Of a DNA stretch of 64,000 nt, positions 32,521-41,311 are shown in pieces. This stretch comes from JACKCB01 sp964452775. Lineage in GTDB: Bacteria; Chloroflexota; Anaerolineae; Promineifilales; Promineifilaceae. The translations under genes were made by a program, and so were the position numbers. The notes below the pieces were generated by a model. The model searched no databases. It worked only from the letters and a program-made list of their open reading frames with translations, and had not been told where the DNA came from. Position 1 is the first letter of the stretch, and every line of letters begins with the position of its first letter. Where the stretch lies: contig CAYVQP010000009.1 in NCBI GenBank assembly GCA_964452775.1, positions 23,787-87,786 on the forward strand, given 5' to 3'.

Positions 32521-32555
32521 CGCTAGCCCATTCTAAGGGCATTTCCTTAAGCGAC

Positions 32556-32594
32556 AAAGAGAAACCCCCGGCGTTTGCCCTACGCTCGGGGGTT
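32556..32594 (-). terminator. Intrinsic terminator of the hrcA-prmA operon
   Basis: AACCCCCG (32563-32570) and CGGGGGTT (32587-32594) form the base of a long stem, extended internally by GCGT/ACGC pairing. On the minus strand TTTCTCTTT follows. The stem overlaps the prmA stop codon. Confidence 0.75.
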
Positions 32595-33492
32595 AGCGCC
32601 GGCAAATGAGCGTAATCCAATCGCGGACCGTCAAGTTCGTTTCGACGAACCCACCGCTCTCCCGCAAGGCTGACTCTACGTCGGGCTGCTGAGTGTCAAT
32701 GATGCCGCTGAGGATCAGCCGGCCTTCCGGCGCGATGTATTCCAATAGACGCCCGTGCTGCAGCAACCCGATGATCACCGGGGCCAGAATATTGACCAGT
32801 ACCAGGTCGTAGTGGCCGGCCGTCAGGTCATCCAGGACGCCCAATCGGGCGGAAACTCTTCCGGCCAACTCATTCATCGCGATGTTTGCCTCGGCCGCGC
32901 TGACCGCTTGCGGGTCGTTGTCAATGGCCAGCACACCTGCCGCGCCGAGCTTGCCGGCAGCGATGGCCAGGATCCCGCTACCCGTTCCCACATCAAGCAC
33001 GGTCATGCCCGGCTGCACGAGGCTCTCTACCGCCTGCAGGCACATTTGTGTAGTGGGGTGCAGACCGGTACCGAAGGCCATGCCGGGGTCCAGGGTGAGT
33101 ACAATGTCGTCGCTCTGCGAAAGCTGGCTGGTGTCCCAGCTGGGCTGGATCCAAAGCCGGCGGCCAACCCGAAAAGGCTTGTAATGCGCTTTCCAGGCAT
33201 GCGCCCAATCTTCATCTTTGATCTCGCGAAACTCAGGAGGAGGGACGGGATAGAGGCGGCCTAAATAGTAGATCGCTTCGGAAATCCGCTGTCGCGTTTC
33301 CGGCAAATCCTCATCTTCCGGCAGGAATATCTTGACGGTTGCCTCCGGCTCCAACGCGTAGGGATCCAGGCTCTCGGGATCTCCCAACTGCACAATGGCA
33401 ACCCCGCGTCCACCGGAATAGCGCGCGAGCGTCTCAGCAACCGCTTCCGCGGCCTCGCCGTCCGTGACGACGCTAACTTCTAGCCAGTACAA
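32593..33492 (-). CDS. prmA: Ribosomal protein L11 methyltransferase
   Basis: This 299-residue SAM-dependent enzyme trimethylates ribosomal protein L11. It has the PrmA N-terminal domain (MYWLEVSV start, residues 1-100) and the methyltransferase domain with motif I VLDVGTGSGILAIAAGKLGA near residue 168, and the NPPY-like motif replaced by the usual PrmA VNILAPVI. The start is TTG at 33492; AGGA lies upstream, and the protein start aligns with the family. It follows dnaJ by 89 bases, an association seen in many dnaK operons. Its stop overlaps the operon terminator. Confidence 0.95.
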   Translation of the reverse strand: MYWLEVSVVTDGEAAEAVAETLARYSGGRGVAIVQLGDPESLDPYALEPEATVKIFLPEDEDLPETRQRISEAIYYLGRLYPVPPPEFREIKDEDWAHAWKAHYKPFRVGRRLWIQPSWDTSQLSQSDDIVLTLDPGMAFGTGLHPTTQMCLQAVESLVQPGMTVLDVGTGSGILAIAAGKLGAAGVLAIDNDPQAVSAAEANIAMNELAGRVSARLGVLDDLTAGHYDLVLVNILAPVIIGLLQHGRLLEYIAPEGRLILSGIIDTQQPDVESALRESGGFVETNLTVRDWITLICRR

Positions 33493-33581
33493 GGTCCGGT
33501 ATCCTGCTTATTGATGCCGCCCGCCTTGCTTGGCGCAACAGCCGGTGGACGTCCCACGTCGGGCAAAACGGGGGAAGCTGA

Positions 33582-34712
33582 TCAGATTCCCAGGGCATCG
33601 CCCAGCGCTTCTTTTAGATAATTGAGCAGGCCCTTTTCTCTCTGGGGGATGACTTCCTTACCGAGCGTGTCGGCAAGCTCCGAGAACAGTTTCTGTTGCT
33701 TGTCGCTCAACTTGGTCGGGATGACCACATTGGTCATGACCAGCTGGTCGCCGCGTCCCGACCGGTTGAGATGGGGCACGCCCATCCCGCGCATGCGAAA
33801 GACCGTGCCGGACTGAGTACCTGCCGGGATCTTCAGCTTGTTCTCCCCTTCGACGGTCGGCACGGTCACCTCATCTCCCAGGGCAGCCTGGGCAACGTTG
33901 ACGTCCAAATTCAGCAATATGTCGTCGCCGCGCCTTGAGAAGATCTCATGGCGCTGGACCTTGATAAAGACATACAGATTGCCGGGAGGGCCGCCATCCA
34001 TGCCGGGGGCTCCTTCACCGGTGAGCCGGATCTGCTGTTCGCTGCTAATGCCGGCCGGAATGCGTACCTTCATGCCGCGCGTGCGCTGCACCTGCTTTTG
34101 CCCATGGCATTCGGTACATGGGTTGATGACCACCTCGCCGGAGCCGCCGCAGGCCGGACAGGTGGAGACGTTCACAAAGGAACCAAGGATGGATTGTTGC
34201 ATCCGGCGCACTTCACCCGCGCCGTTGCAGGTCGAACAGCGCGTCGGCTGCGTGCCTGGCTCAGCGCCGGAGCCATAACAACGATCGCAGGTCTCGGGCC
34301 GGGTTACCTCGATGTCGCGCTCAACGCCGAAGATTGACTCTTCAAAGGTGATGGTCACATCGTGGCGCAAGTCAGCGCCACGTTTCGGGCCCTGCCGCCG
34401 GCGCCGCGAACCAAAGCCGCCGAAGAACTCCTCAAAGATGTCCGCTACATTGCCGAAACCGCTGAAGTCTGACGGACCTGCTCCGGCATTGACGCCGGCA
34501 TGACCAAAGCGATCGTAGGCCGCCCGCTTGTCATCGTCCGACAGCACTTCGTAGGCTTCGTTGATCTCCTTGAAGCGTTCATCGGCCCCATCTTCCTGGC
34601 TGACGTCAGGGTGATACTGACGAGCCAGGCGTCGATAGGACTTCTTGATATCGTCCTTTGTCGCATTACGCGGGACGCTCAAAACTTCATAATAGTCGCG
34701 CTTACCGGCCAT
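33582..34712 (-). CDS. dnaJ: Chaperone DnaJ
   Basis: This 376-residue Hsp40 stimulates DnaK ATPase activity and delivers unfolded proteins. The J-domain covers residues 1-70 with HPD at 34-36. A Gly/Phe-rich linker (~75-105) is followed by four zinc-binding CxxCxG repeats (about 148-215: CDRC, CSTC, CPAC, CTEC), the fourth having Lys where the second Gly is usual. The C-terminal substrate-binding domains and a dimerisation tail complete the protein. It is the fourth gene of the hrcA-grpE-dnaK-dnaJ-prmA operon, 44 bases after dnaK. Confidence 0.97.
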   Translation of the reverse strand: MAGKRDYYEVLSVPRNATKDDIKKSYRRLARQYHPDVSQEDGADERFKEINEAYEVLSDDDKRAAYDRFGHAGVNAGAGPSDFSGFGNVADIFEEFFGGFGSRRRRQGPKRGADLRHDVTITFEESIFGVERDIEVTRPETCDRCYGSGAEPGTQPTRCSTCNGAGEVRRMQQSILGSFVNVSTCPACGGSGEVVINPCTECHGQKQVQRTRGMKVRIPAGISSEQQIRLTGEGAPGMDGGPPGNLYVFIKVQRHEIFSRRGDDILLNLDVNVAQAALGDEVTVPTVEGENKLKIPAGTQSGTVFRMRGMGVPHLNRSGRGDQLVMTNVVIPTKLSDKQQKLFSELADTLGKEVIPQREKGLLNYLKEALGDALGI

Positions 34713-34756
34713 TTGCGTCAGAACGAACGCGGGGCATACTTCCGGTCGTCCTACTC

Positions 34757-36664
34757 TTATCCTTCGCTAAATTCGCCTTCAATGACATCCTCGTCGCCGG
34801 CGGCTGAGCCGGACGGCCCGCCATATGTTGGTCCGGCGGTCGCGCCGTCGCCGCTGCCCTGCTGATACATGGCTGCACCGGCTTCCTGCATGGCGGCCTG
34901 CAGCCTATCAACATCCGCCTTCAAGTGATCAGCGCCGGCGTTGTTCGCCAAGGCGCTGCGCACGGCCTCAATTTGGCTCTGCATGGCGCTCCGGTTGGAC
35001 TGCGGTATTTGTTCTCCCTGTTCGCGGAGGAACTTCTCCGCGCTGTAAACCGCCGAGTCAGCCAGATTATGCGCCTCGACGGCAGCCTTGCGATCGCGAT
35101 CGCTGGCCGCGTTCCGCTCCGCTTCCTTTACCATGCGGTCAATTTCTTGATCTTGCAATCCGCTGGACGGGATAATTTGCATCGCCTGTTCCCGGCCGGT
35201 GGCCTTGTCCTTCGCGTTTACGTTTAAGATACCATCGGCGTTGATATCGAAGGTCACTTCGATCTGCGGGATGCCGCGCGGGGCCGGCGGGATGCCGTCC
35301 AGAATGAACTTGCCCAGGCTCTTATTGTCCATCGCCATCGGGCGTTCCCCCTGCAGCACATGTATCTCGACCTGTGTCTGGCTATCGGCGGCGGTGGAGA
35401 AGACCTGGCTCTTGCGGGCGGGAATGGTCGTATTGCGCTCAATGAGCGGGGTGGCGACCGCGCCAAGCGTCTCGATGCTCAGGGTCAGCGGGGTCACGTC
35501 GAGCAGCAAGACATCCTTGACGTCGCCGCCGAGCACGCCGGCCTGAATGGCCGCGCCGATACCCACCACCTCATCCGGGTTGACGCCCTTGTGCGGCTCC
35601 TTGCCGAAGTAGCGGCGCACCGCTTCCTGAATGGCCGGCATGCGGGTCATGCCCCCAACCAGGACCACCTCCGAAATGTCGGATGGCTGCAGGCCGGCGT
35701 CCTTCATCGCCTGCCGGCACGGGCCAATTGAGCGTTCAATCAGGTCCTCGGTCAATTGCTCCAACTTGGAGCGAGTGAGGGTCAGATTCAGATGTTTCGG
35801 GCCGGTGGCGTCCGCCGTAATGTAGGGCAGGTTTAGCTCGGTCTGCATCGTAGTGGACAGCTCGATCTTCGCCTTCTCGGCCGCTTCACGCAGGCGCTGC
35901 AGGGCCTGCCGGTCTCGGCGCAGGTCTATGCCCTGGTCACGGCGAAATTCGTCTGCCACCCAGTCAATGATGCGCCGGTCAAAGTCGTCGCCGCCCAGGA
36001 AGGTGTCGCCATTGGTTGACTTCACCTCAAACACGCCTTCGCCCACCTCGAGAATGGAGATGTCGAAAGTGCCGCCGCCCAGGTCATACACGGCGATAAT
36101 CTCATCCTTGTCGCTGCCCAGACCATAAGCCAATGAGGAAGCAGTCGGTTCGTTGACGATGCGCAGTACTTCCAACCCGGCAATCTTGCCGGCGTCCTTG
36201 GTCGCCTGCCGCTGGCTGTCGTTGAAGTATGCCGGGACGGTGATCACCGCCTGGGTGACGGATTCGCCCAGATAGGCCTCAGCATCCGTCTTGATTTTTT
36301 GCAGGATCATGGCGGAGATTTCCGGCGGAGAATACTCCTTGCCGTTCATTTCGACGCGGATATCGCCGTTGGGCGCCTGCCGGACCGCGTACGGGACGTA
36401 GTCCTTTGCCCGCGCTACCTCAGGATCGTTGTACTTGCGGCCCATGAACCGCTTAACAGAGTAGACCGTATTCTCTGGGTTAACAACCGCCTGTCGCTTG
36501 GCGACCTGGCCCACCATACGCTCGCCCGTCTTGGGATTTACGGCCACAACGGACGGAAATAGCCGGCCGCCCTCCGAACTAGTGATCACGGTTGGTTCGC
36601 CGCCTTCCATCACCGCTGCCACGGAGTTCGTCGTACCCAGATCGATACCTATTATCTTACCCAT
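34757..36664 (-). CDS. dnaK: Chaperone DnaK (Hsp70)
   Basis: This 635-residue Hsp70 folds and protects proteins with ATP. The nucleotide-binding domain starts IGIDLGTTNSVAAV, with the second phosphate motif (YDLGGGTFDISILEVGEG, about residue 195) and EVVLVGGMTRMPAIQ near residue 330. The substrate-binding domain (VLLLDVTPLTLSIETLG) follows, and a C-terminal Gly/Ala-rich tail ends in DEDVIEGEFSEG, the usual EEVD-like acidic end of bacterial DnaK. Spacing to grpE is 62 bases. Regulation is from CIRCE upstream of hrcA. Confidence 0.98.
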   Translation of the reverse strand: MGKIIGIDLGTTNSVAAVMEGGEPTVITSSEGGRLFPSVVAVNPKTGERMVGQVAKRQAVVNPENTVYSVKRFMGRKYNDPEVARAKDYVPYAVRQAPNGDIRVEMNGKEYSPPEISAMILQKIKTDAEAYLGESVTQAVITVPAYFNDSQRQATKDAGKIAGLEVLRIVNEPTASSLAYGLGSDKDEIIAVYDLGGGTFDISILEVGEGVFEVKSTNGDTFLGGDDFDRRIIDWVADEFRRDQGIDLRRDRQALQRLREAAEKAKIELSTTMQTELNLPYITADATGPKHLNLTLTRSKLEQLTEDLIERSIGPCRQAMKDAGLQPSDISEVVLVGGMTRMPAIQEAVRRYFGKEPHKGVNPDEVVGIGAAIQAGVLGGDVKDVLLLDVTPLTLSIETLGAVATPLIERNTTIPARKSQVFSTAADSQTQVEIHVLQGERPMAMDNKSLGKFILDGIPPAPRGIPQIEVTFDINADGILNVNAKDKATGREQAMQIIPSSGLQDQEIDRMVKEAERNAASDRDRKAAVEAHNLADSAVYSAEKFLREQGEQIPQSNRSAMQSQIEAVRSALANNAGADHLKADVDRLQAAMQEAGAAMYQQGSGDGATAGPTYGGPSGSAAGDEDVIEGEFSEG

Positions 36665-36726
36665 TTTCCTTTCAAATCTCCTGTGCCTGTTCTTCTCAGG
36701 ATTACGTTTGTGTCAAACTTTCAGGA

Positions 36727-37284
36727 TTACTCAGCTACGACCACCACTGTGGGCCGTATTACACGTTCGCCCATGCGATAGCCGGTCTGCAACTCTCTGA
36801 TAACTGTCCCGCTTTCAAACTCAGTGGAGGCCTCGCGCATAATCGCGTTGTGTAGTCTGGGATCGAAGGGTTGGCCCAGAGCGGGTATGACCTCGATTTC
36901 GACGCTATCCAACATGCCGGTCAGCTTGCGATGAACAAGTTGCAGGCCCTCAAACCAGGACGTAGCTGCTACCGCCGGCGGGACACTAATCATCGCCCGG
37001 TCAAGGTCGTCAATCATAGGCAATAGGCGAGCGACCACATCTACCGTTGCATTGCGATAACTCTCAGCGCTTTCTCGCTGCATGCGCTTGCGCGCATTGG
37101 CAAACTCTGCTCTGGCGCGCTGCCAGCCGTCCAGATACTCATCGGCCAGAGCCTTTGCCGCCGCTAACTGCTGTTCCAGCGTTAGGGGCGCTTCGGTGGT
37201 CGTTTCCTCGCTGTTGTCCTCGGGCGTTGCCCCGGCTAGGCGTTCAGCGACCTGTTCGTCTCTGACCTGTTCATCTTCCAACAA
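36727..37284 (-). CDS. grpE: Nucleotide exchange factor GrpE
   Basis: This ~185-residue DnaK partner releases ADP. It has an acidic N-terminus (residues 1-45), the long dimerisation helix (ADEYLDGWQRARAEFANARKR) and the C-terminal beta-domain signature (RPTVVVVAE). The start is uncertain. TTG at 37284 follows GAGGTAGGAACA, a strong ribosome site, and gives a typical acidic GrpE start. An ATG at 37320 would add 12 residues but has only a weak, too-close AAGAG. I prefer 37284. It lies about 97 bases after hrcA, a gap that holds a 10-bp stem-loop (37348-37374). Confidence 0.9.
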   Translation of the reverse strand: MLEDEQVRDEQVAERLAGATPEDNSEETTTEAPLTLEQQLAAAKALADEYLDGWQRARAEFANARKRMQRESAESYRNATVDVVARLLPMIDDLDRAMISVPPAVAATSWFEGLQLVHRKLTGMLDSVEIEVIPALGQPFDPRLHNAIMREASTEFESGTVIRELQTGYRMGERVIRPTVVVVAE

Positions 37285-37347
37285 TGTTCCTACCTCATCA
37301 TCGCATAATCTGATCCCCATCACTCTTGATGGCGGATCTGCGCAAGC

Positions 37348-37374
37348 GCCTGACAACAATCCTGGTTGTCAGGC
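37348..37374 (-). repeat. Stem-loop between hrcA and grpE
   Basis: GCCTGACAAC (37348-37357) and GTTGTCAGGC (37365-37374) form a perfect 10-bp stem with a 7-base loop. No T-run follows. It is not a CIRCE element and may be an mRNA processing or stabilising site after hrcA. Confidence 0.6.
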
Positions 37375-37381
37375 AAGTTAG

Positions 37382-38452
37382 CTATTCGTCAACGTCGCCA
37401 TAAAGTAGCTGGTTCTCCGGCTTCTCCAGGTAATAGTCATAGACGAAGCTGGTCATCAGGTCAGCCACATAGCGAACGGCGGAAATGTTCCGGCCGTAAG
37501 ACATGCGGGTTGGCCCAAGTACGGCAAGTTCGCCGACCAGTTGCTCGGTTGCTCCGTAGCGCGCGAGAATGATGCTGCATTCGCGCAGATCTTCCCATCG
37601 CCCTTCGCCGCCGATCACGACGCGCACATCGTTTGTTCCGGCGTCCTTGCCGGATGCGTGCAGCACTTCACTGATCACGTCAGCCAACAGGGTTCGCTCT
37701 TCCAACAATCGCACCGCCTGTCGCGCGCCGGCATCGTCCAGCAAGTTTGCCAGGCCATCCCGGTATATGTTGCTGATATCGCGCTCATCGGCTCGCCGCA
37801 AGTTGTCAACAGCCAGTCGGGCGACCTCCTCTTCCAAATCGTCCAGCCCGCTCAACCGGGCGCTAATCTCGTCCGCGGTGAAAGCGTAGCAGAGGGCGTT
37901 CAGTCGTTCGGCTGCCTGGCTCAGCCGCGCTTGAGGGAGTGGTTCGGTTAGCTGGAGCATCTGCTGCCGGATGTCGCCGCCATAGAGCACCATCACCATC
38001 AATACCAGCCGGCCCTGGGTAGCGATCAATTGAATATGTTTGAAGCGGTTGGGGTTCGGGCGGGGAGCGGTAATGAAGCTGGCCCCCTGCGAGGTGCGGG
38101 CCAGAATAGCCGCCGCCAAGCGCATCCACTGCTCCATCTCCAGGCGCGCCTGGTGAAACTGATGGCTGATCATCTGCCGTTCGCGAAACGGCAGCTCAAA
38201 TTCGCCCAGCAGACGCTGCACGAAATAGCGATAGCCTTCTTCGGTGGGGATGCGTCCGGCCGAGGTGTGCAACTGAACGATTAGCCCCAGTCTGTCCAGG
38301 GCTGCCAGCTCGTTTCGGACGGTGGCCGAGCTGAAATCCAGGTCAAAGCGATCGACCAGGCTCTTGGAGCCGACCGGATGGCCGCTCTCAATGTAGGTAC
38401 GAACCATCAGCCCCAGTATCTGTTCCTGGCGTGGTGAAAGCTGTTCTGACAT
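37382..38452 (-). CDS. hrcA: Heat-inducible transcription repressor HrcA
   Basis: This 356-residue repressor binds CIRCE and shuts off chaperone genes at normal temperature. The N-terminal winged helix (residues ~1-75: SPRQEQILGLMVRTYIESG, SSATVRNELAALDRLGL, HTSAGRIPTEEGYRYFV) is textbook HrcA, and the GAF-like core and dimerisation domain follow. The ATG at 38452 is chosen; the in-frame TTG 9 bases upstream is less likely. It heads the operon and has a CIRCE site just upstream, so it regulates itself, with GroE-type feedback expected. Confidence 0.97.
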   Translation of the reverse strand: MSEQLSPRQEQILGLMVRTYIESGHPVGSKSLVDRFDLDFSSATVRNELAALDRLGLIVQLHTSAGRIPTEEGYRYFVQRLLGEFELPFRERQMISHQFHQARLEMEQWMRLAAAILARTSQGASFITAPRPNPNRFKHIQLIATQGRLVLMVMVLYGGDIRQQMLQLTEPLPQARLSQAAERLNALCYAFTADEISARLSGLDDLEEEVARLAVDNLRRADERDISNIYRDGLANLLDDAGARQAVRLLEERTLLADVISEVLHASGKDAGTNDVRVVIGGEGRWEDLRECSIILARYGATEQLVGELAVLGPTRMSYGRNISAVRYVADLMTSFVYDYYLEKPENQLLYGDVDE

Positions 38453-38477
38453 CAATTCCAAAGAAGAATGGACCTGG

Positions 38478-38504
38478 TTAGCACTCGCGGCATTAGAGTG
38501 CTAA
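38478..38504. promoter_or_regulatory. CIRCE operator (HrcA binding site)
   Basis: TTAGCACTC (38478-38486), nine bases, GAGTGCTAA (38496-38504): a perfect match to the CIRCE consensus. It lies 26 bases before the hrcA ATG and downstream of the promoter at 38520-38548. Confidence 0.98.
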
Positions 38505-38519
38505 GAGCGCTTCTCTTGT

Positions 38520-38548
38520 ATGGTAGCATGCCGCCCAAGGCGCGTCAA
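38520..38548 (-). promoter_or_regulatory. Promoter of the hrcA-grpE-dnaK-dnaJ-prmA operon
   Basis: On the minus strand TTGACG (38543-38548), 17 bases, TACCAT (38520-38525). CIRCE lies at about +10 to +36 of the predicted transcript. Confidence 0.65.
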
Positions 38549-38622
38549 ATAAGAATGATGTTAGATCGGTGCCATGAAGTTGGAGCGACGAGGTCGGGCG
38601 GTAGCGAGCAGGAGCGGGCGAA

Positions 38623-40143
38623 TCAGGAGCGATTCCGGCCGGCGAGCATTTGCCAGGCCGTGCGCAACAGAATCTTGATGTCCAGCAAAATGGACCAGTT
38701 CTCGGTGTACCAGAGGTCGTATTTGGTGCGCTCGATGATGGAGGTGTCGCCGCGCAGGCCGTTGACCTGCGCCCAGCCGGTCATTCCGGCCTTTTCACGA
38801 TGCCGGTCCATGTAACGAGGAACCGTATTGCGAAACTCCTCCACGTAGTACGGCTGTTCCGGGCGCGGACCTACCAGGCTCATTTCCCCGATTAGTACGT
38901 TAATCAGGTTTGGAAATTCGTCTACGTCTATCCGGCGAATTAGCCGGCCTAGTCGCGTCTGCCGGGGATCATTGTCTACCGTCCAGCCGGGACCGTCCTT
39001 CTCAGCGTCGCGACGCATCGAACGAAACTTAAGCATGCGGAATGGCTTTCCGTCCAGGCCCATGCGCGTCTGGACAAAGAACGCCGGCCCCGGTGATTCC
39101 AGCTTGATAGCGATCGCCACCAGTAGCAGCAGAGGCGCGAGCACAATCAGGCCAAAGAGCGCGCCGGCGAAATCCATCAACCTTTTGATGATCATCATGT
39201 AGCCGCGCAGCGCCGAGTCGCGGACGGTCAGCAGGGGCAGGCCGCCGAGATCGTCAATGCCGGCATCCTTGGTCACAAACTGGAAAATATCGGGAAAGAT
39301 CTTGATAGATACCCGCCCGCGTTCACAATAAGAGATGATCCGCACTGCCTCGCGGTGGCCCTTCTCGGGAATGGCGATAATCACTTCGTCTATGTGCAGA
39401 TTCGCAATGAGCTCCGGCAGGTCCTCCGCCTCACCCAGCACCGGCACCCCCAGCACAGAACTGACATTGTCATCGCCATTGATGACCCCCACCACGTCGT
39501 AGCCGAGATGTGGCGACCAGAGGATCCGCTGCAGGATGATGCGCGAAATGTCGCCGGTGCCGACGACCAGCAGCCGGTCCTTGCCGATTCCCCGATCGCG
39601 CAGCCGTTGCCGCACCGCCTGGTGGGTCACCCGGCCCAGCATGATCAACGTGATGCACGATACCCAGGCGTAGAGCATCATTGCCCGGGGAGAGTCTACT
39701 TCAAACAGAGTGCCCTTGAGAATGAATTCAGACAGGGCGACCGCGATCAGAATGCCCAGGGTAACGCAGCCAAAGACAGAGTAAAACTGGTCTATGCGCG
39801 AAATGGCGCGAGGCACGTAATACTGCCGGTTGAAGGCCAGGACGGAGACAATGGAGATCAGGGATACGACGACCAGGCCGGCGTAACTTCCGAGGGGCGC
39901 CAAATTGGCCGCCTCCGCCGGCCAGGGTAACAGCACGCGCAGCTGATAGGAGAGGATGAAGGCCAGGATGATCATCATCGCGTCAACCAGCAACAGCGTG
40001 ATGGTGTAGATGTTCCGGACGCTCTGGCTTCTTAGCCGTAGCCGGCTGGAACTGCTGGCCAACTGTGGGGTGTCCGGCTCAATTGGGCCGGCTGCGATCA
40101 TCGGCTCCGATTCGACTGTTGCTTCGCTGACTTCGGCGCTCAT
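38623..40143 (-). CDS. Polyprenyl-phosphate sugar-1-phosphate transferase (exopolysaccharide priming enzyme)
   Basis: This 506-residue membrane enzyme links a sugar-1-phosphate to undecaprenyl phosphate, the first step of exopolysaccharide or glycan synthesis. About four N-terminal helices (residues ~45-165) are followed by a CoA-binding-3/Rossmann-like domain (LVVGTGDISR near residue 190) and the bacterial sugar transferase domain (~320-506) with KRLMDFAGALFGLIVLAPL, KFRSMRRDAE, DEFPNLINVL and MSLVGPRPE. The architecture matches WbaP/WcaJ/ExoY-type enzymes. A glycosyltransferase lies 10 bases upstream in the same direction, suggesting one polysaccharide unit. Confidence 0.93.
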   Translation of the reverse strand: MSAEVSEATVESEPMIAAGPIEPDTPQLASSSSRLRLRSQSVRNIYTITLLLVDAMMIILAFILSYQLRVLLPWPAEAANLAPLGSYAGLVVVSLISIVSVLAFNRQYYVPRAISRIDQFYSVFGCVTLGILIAVALSEFILKGTLFEVDSPRAMMLYAWVSCITLIMLGRVTHQAVRQRLRDRGIGKDRLLVVGTGDISRIILQRILWSPHLGYDVVGVINGDDNVSSVLGVPVLGEAEDLPELIANLHIDEVIIAIPEKGHREAVRIISYCERGRVSIKIFPDIFQFVTKDAGIDDLGGLPLLTVRDSALRGYMMIIKRLMDFAGALFGLIVLAPLLLLVAIAIKLESPGPAFFVQTRMGLDGKPFRMLKFRSMRRDAEKDGPGWTVDNDPRQTRLGRLIRRIDVDEFPNLINVLIGEMSLVGPRPEQPYYVEEFRNTVPRYMDRHREKAGMTGWAQVNGLRGDTSIIERTKYDLWYTENWSILLDIKILLRTAWQMLAGRNRS

Positions 40144-40153
40144 TTCGACGGCG

Positions 40154-41074
40154 TTAGTTGGCTGATGGTCGCAGGATAGCTGGACCGGCGGCGATGTCCC
40201 GCCAGATTGCGCGCCCGCCCTTCAGGGCCACGCCGGCCAATACCAGCCAATGTAACCAGAGGGCGGTCTGTCTGCGATAGTGCTTATAGTAAAAAATGAG
40301 CATGGCGCGATAAAACTCAATTTGCGCTCGCGGGTTTTGCCGGCTGGATGCGCGCTTAACATGCAGGACGGTTACCTCCGGATTATAGATCACTTTCCAG
40401 CCGCGATCCTTCATGCGCTTGGCCCAATCCAGGTCTTCGCCATACATCCAGAATTGTTCGTCCATCAAGCCAACTTCCTGAATGGCGTCGTCGCGTACCA
40501 TCATGAACGCGCCCACTACCGAGTCCACCTCGGCCAACTGATTTTCGTCAAGGTAGGTCAAGTTGTAGCGGGCAAAGCGTGGCGACTTTGGGAAGAGCCG
40601 GCTCAGGCCCATCATCCGGTAAACCAACGCGGACATGGAGTCAAAACCACGCCGGCAGGCCAGGTCCAGTTCGCCGGTTGGTAGAACCAACTTGGGACCC
40701 ACCACGGCAACCTCAGGATGCTCGTCCATGTAGGCGATTAACTTGACAAAGCCATCCGGCGGAACCTCCGTATCGGGGTTGAGCAGCAGGCTGTATCGGG
40801 GTGGGCTTGCGCTCATTGCCCCGAGCAGCAGTAACCCCTGATTGTTGGCCGCCGGGTAGCCCACGTTCTCCTTATTGGCTATCAACTTGACCGAGGGAAA
40901 CTCGGCCCGCACCTTGGCGACGCTGCCGTCCGCGCTGGCGTTGTCAACCACGCAGATCTCCAGGTGGAGGGAATCCTGAGCGGCCAGAACGGACCGCAGA
41001 CACGCCCGCAGTAAGTCACATACGTTGTAATTGACGATCACAATCGCCAGATCGGGTCGTGCGGTCGGTTCCAT
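40154..41074 (-). CDS. Family 2 glycosyltransferase (rhamnosyltransferase-like)
   Basis: This ~306-residue GT2 enzyme transfers a sugar in polysaccharide synthesis. The N-terminal nucleotide-sugar-binding region IVIVNYNVCDLLRACLRS, the metal motif around LLLNPDTEVP near residue 98, and the acceptor motif MYGEDLDWAKRM near residue 215 are present. The C-terminus ends in a hydrophobic stretch that may dock at the membrane. The ATG at 41074 is preferred on alignment; a TTG at 41155 would add 27 unusual residues. Neither has a strong ribosome site. It is followed by the priming transferase 10 bases downstream. Confidence 0.9.
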   Translation of the reverse strand: MEPTARPDLAIVIVNYNVCDLLRACLRSVLAAQDSLHLEICVVDNASADGSVAKVRAEFPSVKLIANKENVGYPAANNQGLLLLGAMSASPPRYSLLLNPDTEVPPDGFVKLIAYMDEHPEVAVVGPKLVLPTGELDLACRRGFDSMSALVYRMMGLSRLFPKSPRFARYNLTYLDENQLAEVDSVVGAFMMVRDDAIQEVGLMDEQFWMYGEDLDWAKRMKDRGWKVIYNPEVTVLHVKRASSRQNPRAQIEFYRAMLIFYYKHYRRQTALWLHWLVLAGVALKGGRAIWRDIAAGPAILRPSAN

Positions 41075-41311
41075 ATCAGATGCCGGAGCGGCTGCTTCAC
41101 CGTGCCTGGTATCCCAGCCGGCTAGCGATTTTAGCACAGGGCCAGGAGGCCTCAAAGGTAAGCATAACGCGCTTGCTCCATGCCCGCCCCACTAATTGCT
41201 TGCGTTTGAGGTGCGAACAGGCAATGATAGCCAACGAGATGATCACACAGCAACGACGCCATGCAACGCCGGCGAGCGATTTGCTCCGGTGCGAGAGAGG
41301 ATAACCATCCG

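Noticed and set aside
37348..37374. Possible second CIRCE between hrcA and grpE
   Set aside because: The dyad is GCCTGACAAC/GTTGTCAGGC with a 7-base loop, unrelated to the CIRCE consensus.
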